Positions 4,139-7,459 of a DNA stretch of 7,459 bases are shown here, one piece after another. The notes under the pieces were generated by a model that did no database searches, had not been told where the DNA came from, and worked only from the letters and a program-made list of their open reading frames with translations. The DNA comes from Bacteroidales bacterium (lineage in GTDB: Bacteria; Bacteroidota; Bacteroidia; Bacteroidales; UBA932). A program made the position numbers and the translations under genes. Numbering within the stretch: the stretch's first letter is position 1; the number at the start of each line of letters is the position of its first letter. The stretch is from positions 1-7,459 of the forward strand of contig JAFYZE010000137.1 in the NCBI GenBank assembly GCA_017548805.1, written 5' to 3'.

Positions 4139-6727
4139 TCAATAAACTACGAATTCAACCTTGCTTCCGGAATCCAGGGCCGACAGGATCTCCTTGACCG
4201 ATTCCGGAGTCACTGCTCCGACCTTTGACTTGTATCCCGTGACCATGTCCTTGCCTGCGGAATAGCGCAGCATGGCGGCATCGGCCAGGAAGCCGGGATC
4301 CGACATCGAAGCCTCCAGCTCGGACTGCAGCTCAGCCCTGGAGGCCGCCACCGAGGAAGCCGAAGGGCCGTCCGAGGAGAAGGTGGCGAGCGCACTCCTG
4401 AGCACTCCGAGGACGCGCAGCGGATCCTCCGGCACTATATCGGCCGGAAGCCCCTCCTCAGACGCAGGCCGGCAGACTATCCTGAGCGACAGGCGCTCGG
4501 CCGGGAACAGCTCGAGCTCGTCGGACACTTCCGCATACATCCCCGTGCCCGCCAGCGCGCCCGCGAGATGCTTGCGGAGCTCCATGGCAGCCACGCGGAA
4601 CGAGTAGTACCTTTCGGGCGTAAATGGCAGGATAGCGGACTCGGCCACGGTGATGCACGGCTCTCCGCTGCCCACAGCGCTGTCCTCCGCCTCAACCGTG
4701 TAGGTGGACCAGCCGGACCTCAGGTTGAACTCCACCTGAGGCCGCGTGGAACGCGTGCTGCCGGTCATGAAACCGCCCATGTATTTCGGAAGGACCTTCT
4801 TCAGCATGTAAGGGTCAAGGTCGCCCACGAGGACCAGCACGCCGTCGTTGCAGCTCGAGAATATACCGTCGAAATACTTTGCAGCGCGCTGAGGGAGGTC
4901 GTCGGAGAGACCGTTCGGGCGCTTGCCGGACATGTAGCGGAAGTCCGGGCACATGATGCTGTCCACGACCGCATGTATGCCGTCATGCTGCTTCCGGTCC
5001 ATCGAAAGCCTCAGGCGCTCGCATGTACGGTAATAATCGTATGCGTCCGCGTTCCCCGCGCGCTCGCGCGAAAGCGTCAGCAGCGACTTCAGCAGCAATT
5101 GAAGCCGCGAGGACGGCGCGCGCCCTGCGACACGGAAGTCAGTGAGGCTCACCGAAGGGGTGAAACTTATCCCGTTGGACTCCAGCATCTTGAGAAATGA
5201 GACGCCGGTGCTGCCGCCTATGTCGTTCAGCATAAGCATGTCTGCGATGAAGCCGCCTTCGCCCTGTGCCAGGTCAGGCACGTCTGCAAAGCCGCCGTTC
5301 AGCAGGAAACCGTAAGAGAACATCCCCTTCACCGCAGTGGAGCGCTTGTATATCACCCTCATCCCGTTGGAGAAAGTCCAAAGCTCTCCGCCGGTCACGG
5401 GTTCCGTCACGGTGTGCTTCAACTTGGCCTTGGATTTGGGAACATAAAGCCCGAGCGTGTCGCTCCGGTTGGCTCCGTATTCGCGGACCACGGTCCCGCC
5501 CGAGGCGGAAGCCCAGCCTTTTGCGAAAGCCTCCTTCAATGCTTCGGAATCAAGCCTGTCGGAGGATACATATCTCAATGTCAGGGCCTTGGAAGGGTCG
5601 AGCAGTGCCGATACGAAATCGTTGAACAGCTCCAGCTCCCGCTGCGACGCTATGTTGCGCGAAGTGAAAAACGAAGTGACATAGGCGGGATCGGACAGGC
5701 CTGCGCCATAGAGGAAGGCGGAGGCGCATTTGTCCACCCATTCTCCGTTGGAAAGGGCTGCAGTGGCCGGAGCCAGCGAGGACAGGAAACGGTCCTTCGC
5801 CTCCTGGAACTCGCGCAGCGAGGCACCGTGGGCGTCGAGCTCGCCGAGCACGGCCCCGAAAGCCTCCGTCGCGCGGAGCAGGTCGTCACGGCCCGTCGTG
5901 ACGGAGAATGAATACAGCTCCGCGCCGGGCCCCTTGTCGCTGCCGCGATACTGCGAGGACGCGGCCGCCAGCGGGATGCCCCCTTCGCGGAAGACGCGCT
6001 TCAGGCGCTCGCGCACTATGCCGCCCAGCTCCTGCGCGAAAAGCTCCGTCACCAGAGGCTGGGCGGTGTTCATCGCCTCGCGCGGCGTCCTGGGCGAGGA
6101 ATAGCGGACGGTAAGGGTCGCCTCCTCCTGCGGGGCGGCCTGCGAGAAGCGTACTACCGGGACTTCGGAAGGGTTCCACTCGTAAGGATCGGGCTCGGGC
6201 ACACGCTCGCGCGGCGTCACCATCATGGAGAATACGTTCATCCTCTCGCGCACCACCGCCTTGTCCACGTCACCGCAGACGATCAGCGCCTGTTCGTAGG
6301 GGCAGGTCTCCGAAATGTCGAACAGAAGCAGCAGCGCAGTGTCCCTTATTGCGGCCTGACCGACTGGAACATCATGAAAAAAAAACGTCGTGGAGGCCTC
6401 TGTAGAGCGGATATATCCAAAATTGTCGTATCCGACGCCAAGTTTGGCAAGGAATTGGTATGGTCTTTCGCCTTGAAAGTGGGGAAGTTCCGCCAGGACA
6501 CTCCTGGAAACATCCTCACGGGCAGGTCCCTTCTGGACGAGAGCGAAGTCCGCGCGCCCCTTGGACGACGGATTCGAGACCAGGAAATACGAGATACCGT
6601 TGGGAAGGGTGCCTGTCACTACCTCCGAAGCTGCCGGCAATGACGGCAGCGGTTGCGCCCCCAGGGAAAAGGTGAGGAGAGGAAGCATTATGGACAAGAC
6701 AAGAAACTGTCTGAAGCGGAATCTCAT
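4139..6727 (-). CDS. Secreted M16 (insulinase/pitrilysin-fold) protein, predicted non-catalytic
   Basis: An 862-residue protein with a signal peptide (RFRFRQ, hydrophobic 8-22, likely cut after LGA, residue 24; no lipobox Cys), so probably periplasmic. It has the double-M16 layout: an N-terminal unit opening with TGTLPNGISYFLVSNP (38-53), GRADFALV (57-64) and ALIVCGDVD (147-155); a middle domain about 190-400; a second unit opening with GGELWTFSNGMRVIYKRS (446-463) and ending at LVLVGDLD (631-638); and a C-terminal domain to 862. The zinc motif HxxEH of active M16 peptidases is absent in both units: around residues 77-90 only LPH remains of xHFLEHM, and GEGGFIADML (489-498) stands at the second site. 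The N-terminal unit also lacks roughly 90 residues normally present before the VVVGD strand. It is therefore most likely a scaffold, inhibitor or partner of an active M16 protease. It leads a two-gene operon with DUF3109. Confidence 0.85.
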   Translation of the reverse strand: MRFRFRQFLVLSIMLPLLTFSLGAQPLPSLPAASEVVTGTLPNGISYFLVSNPSSKGRADFALVQKGPAREDVSRSVLAELPHFQGERPYQFLAKLGVGYDNFGYIRSTEASTTFFFHDVPVGQAAIRDTALLLLFDISETCPYEQALIVCGDVDKAVVRERMNVFSMMVTPRERVPEPDPYEWNPSEVPVVRFSQAAPQEEATLTVRYSSPRTPREAMNTAQPLVTELFAQELGGIVRERLKRVFREGGIPLAAASSQYRGSDKGPGAELYSFSVTTGRDDLLRATEAFGAVLGELDAHGASLREFQEAKDRFLSSLAPATAALSNGEWVDKCASAFLYGAGLSDPAYVTSFFTSRNIASQRELELFNDFVSALLDPSKALTLRYVSSDRLDSEALKEAFAKGWASASGGTVVREYGANRSDTLGLYVPKSKAKLKHTVTEPVTGGELWTFSNGMRVIYKRSTAVKGMFSYGFLLNGGFADVPDLAQGEGGFIADMLMLNDIGGSTGVSFLKMLESNGISFTPSVSLTDFRVAGRAPSSRLQLLLKSLLTLSRERAGNADAYDYYRTCERLRLSMDRKQHDGIHAVVDSIMCPDFRYMSGKRPNGLSDDLPQRAAKYFDGIFSSCNDGVLVLVGDLDPYMLKKVLPKYMGGFMTGSTRSTRPQVEFNLRSGWSTYTVEAEDSAVGSGEPCITVAESAILPFTPERYYSFRVAAMELRKHLAGALAGTGMYAEVSDELELFPAERLSLRIVCRPASEEGLPADIVPEDPLRVLGVLRSALATFSSDGPSASSVAASRAELQSELEASMSDPGFLADAAMLRYSAGKDMVTGYKSKVGAVTPESVKEILSALDSGSKVEFVVY
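6377..6385. repeat. Nine-base homopolymer inside the M16 gene
   Basis: A run of nine A on the plus strand reads as three TTT codons (Phe115-Phe117, TTFFFHD) in the M16-like gene. It stands out in a GC-rich gene where synonymous TTC would break the run. Gain or loss of one base would frameshift the protein near residue 117. The frame is open as given. Confidence 0.8.
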
Positions 6728-6747
6728 AATTTAAACCTGATCTGGTA

Positions 6748-6755
6748 CAAAAGTA
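6748..6755 (-). promoter_or_regulatory. -7 box of the M16-DUF3109 operon promoter
   Basis: TACTTTTG on the minus strand (6755-6748) fits TAnnTTTG exactly. It lies 20 bp upstream of the M16 start codon, predicting a leader of about 15 nt. No good TTTG occurs 19-21 bp further upstream, so the -33 element is weak or absent. It is back to back with the plus-strand box at 6770-6777. Confidence 0.45.
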
Positions 6756-6769
6756 AAAAATAAAATTAC

Positions 6770-6777
6770 TATTTTTG
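6770..6777 (+). promoter_or_regulatory. -7 box of the TPR gene promoter
   Basis: TATTTTTG on the plus strand fits TAnnTTTG. It would place the start of transcription near 6782 and leave a leader of about 36 nt before the ATG at 6819. No clear TTTG lies 19-21 bp upstream. The region is so AT-rich that a chance match is possible, but its position is right for the gene. Confidence 0.4.
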
Positions 6778-6818
6778 TCCTTGTTTGACTTGAAATAACT
6801 TAAAACACTTTTAGCATT

Positions 6819-7459
6819 ATGAAAAAAATTATTCTCACTCTGGCTGCTGTCATTCTTTCCGCAGGTCTCATATCTGCACAGGATATGGCACAGGCCACTG
6901 AAACAGCACAGAACGCCAACGAGTCTCTCGTAGCCAAAGATTATGCCAAGGCTCTTGAAGGCTTCAAGGAAGCCCTTACCCTGGCCCAGGCTTGCGGAGA
7001 AGAGGGAGAGGAGCTTGCCAACACCTGCAAGTCCGTCATCCCGTCCATAGTGCTGTCGATCGCAAAGAACGAAATCAAAGAGGCCAAATACGATGAAGGT
7101 CTCGCCCAGCTCGAGGAGGCCATCAAGGCCGCTGAGGAGTTCGGCAATGACGATGTCATAGGCGAAGCCGCCACCCTCATCCCCCAGGTCAAGAAGCAGA
7201 AGGCCGTCGCCCTCTACAACGACAAGGACTACGCCGCTGCAGCCGAGGCCTTCAAGGAGGTTCTCGCAGCCGATCCTGAGGACGGCGCATCCGCCCTGCG
7301 TCTCGCCATGGCCCTCACCAACACCGGCGACAAGGAAGGCTCCATCGAGGCTTTCAAGCAGGCCGCCGCTAACGGCCAGGAGGCCAACGCCAACAAGCAG
7401 CTTGCCAACATCTTCCTCAAGGATGCCCAGCAGCTCCTGAAGGACAAGAAGTACAAGGA
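6819..7459 (+). CDS. Exported tetratricopeptide-repeat (TPR) protein, 3' end beyond the window
   Basis: The frame opens with ATG at 6819 and stays open for 213 codons to the window edge. Residues 1-20 form a signal peptide (MKKIILTLAAVILSAGLISA, cut before QD) with no lipobox Cys, so the product should be soluble in the periplasm. The mature part is rich in Ala, Glu and Lys and built of helical pairs of TPR type: about 31-64 (ESLVAKDYAKALEGFKEAL), a related pair about 80-108, about 126-153 (VALYNDKDYAAAAEAFKEVLAADP, the clearest unit), 155-188 (ALRLAMALTNTGDKEGSIEAFKQA) and the start of another from 200. TPRs bind other proteins; the partner is unknown. Codons are strongly biased to GCC, AAG, CTC and GAG, suggesting good expression. 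It is divergent from the M16 operon and shares its promoter region. No Shine-Dalgarno is visible. Confidence 0.88.
   Translation, partial: MKKIILTLAAVILSAGLISAQDMAQATETAQNANESLVAKDYAKALEGFKEALTLAQACGEEGEELANTCKSVIPSIVLSIAKNEIKEAKYDEGLAQLEEAIKAAEEFGNDDVIGEAATLIPQVKKQKAVALYNDKDYAAAAEAFKEVLAADPEDGASALRLAMALTNTGDKEGSIEAFKQAAANGQEANANKQLANIFLKDAQQLLKDKKYK

Noticed and set aside
3511..4197. A 228-codon open frame on the plus strand
   Set aside because: It is antisense to the DUF3109 gene, whose conserved cysteine pattern identifies the real frame.
4568..5200. A 210-codon open frame on the plus strand
   Set aside because: It is antisense to the M16-like gene and rich in His, Arg and Val without any motif; the M16 frame explains this region.
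6941..7456. Minus-strand open frames opposite the TPR gene
   Set aside because: The Ser/Ala/Leu-rich translations are antisense readings of GCC, GAG and AAG codons; the plus-strand frame has a signal peptide and TPR helices.

Overview
The window looks like chromosomal DNA from a GC-rich member of the Bacteroidales (phylum Bacteroidota). Four things point there. The intergenic regions carry TAnnTTTG -7 boxes, the Bacteroides-type primary sigma promoter signature. Genes lack clear Shine-Dalgarno sequences. There is a DUF3109 protein and an exporter split into one ATPase and two MacB-like permeases, both common in this phylum. Coding regions are GC-rich while intergenic DNA is very AT-rich. The exact genus cannot be fixed from the sequence alone; an Alistipes/Rikenellaceae-like or Cryptobacteroides-like source is a guess.

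Layout, in the direction of transcription. (1) Right edge, plus strand, from 6819: an exported TPR-repeat protein, cut by the window end. (2) A 91-bp AT-rich divergent promoter region, 6728-6818. (3) Minus strand, 6727 to 3529: a two-gene operon, a secreted 862-residue M16 (insulinase/pitrilysin-fold) protein without a zinc-binding HxxEH motif, then a cysteine-rich DUF3109 protein 4 bp downstream. (4) A 229-bp intergenic region, 3300-3528, holding two tandem Bacteroides-type promoters and a cluster of perfect inverted repeats. (5) Minus strand, 3299 to the left edge: an exporter operon of ABC ATPase, MacB-like permease, second MacB-like permease, and the first 14 codons of what is probably the periplasmic adaptor (MacA/HlyD-type). 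The spacings (4 bp, ATGA overlap, 18 bp) indicate one transcript.

The ATPase is expected to drive a heterodimer of the two permeases. These are of the mechanotransmission type: four membrane helices and a large periplasmic domain. With the adaptor and an outer-membrane TolC-like channel encoded elsewhere or beyond the left edge, they would expel an unknown substrate from the periplasm. The M16-like protein is predicted to be periplasmic and non-catalytic, and the TPR protein is also exported, so most of the window concerns the cell envelope. No RNA gene, mobile element, CRISPR array or phage gene is visible. The most notable items are the doubly degenerate M16 protein and the repeat-rich control region of the exporter operon.
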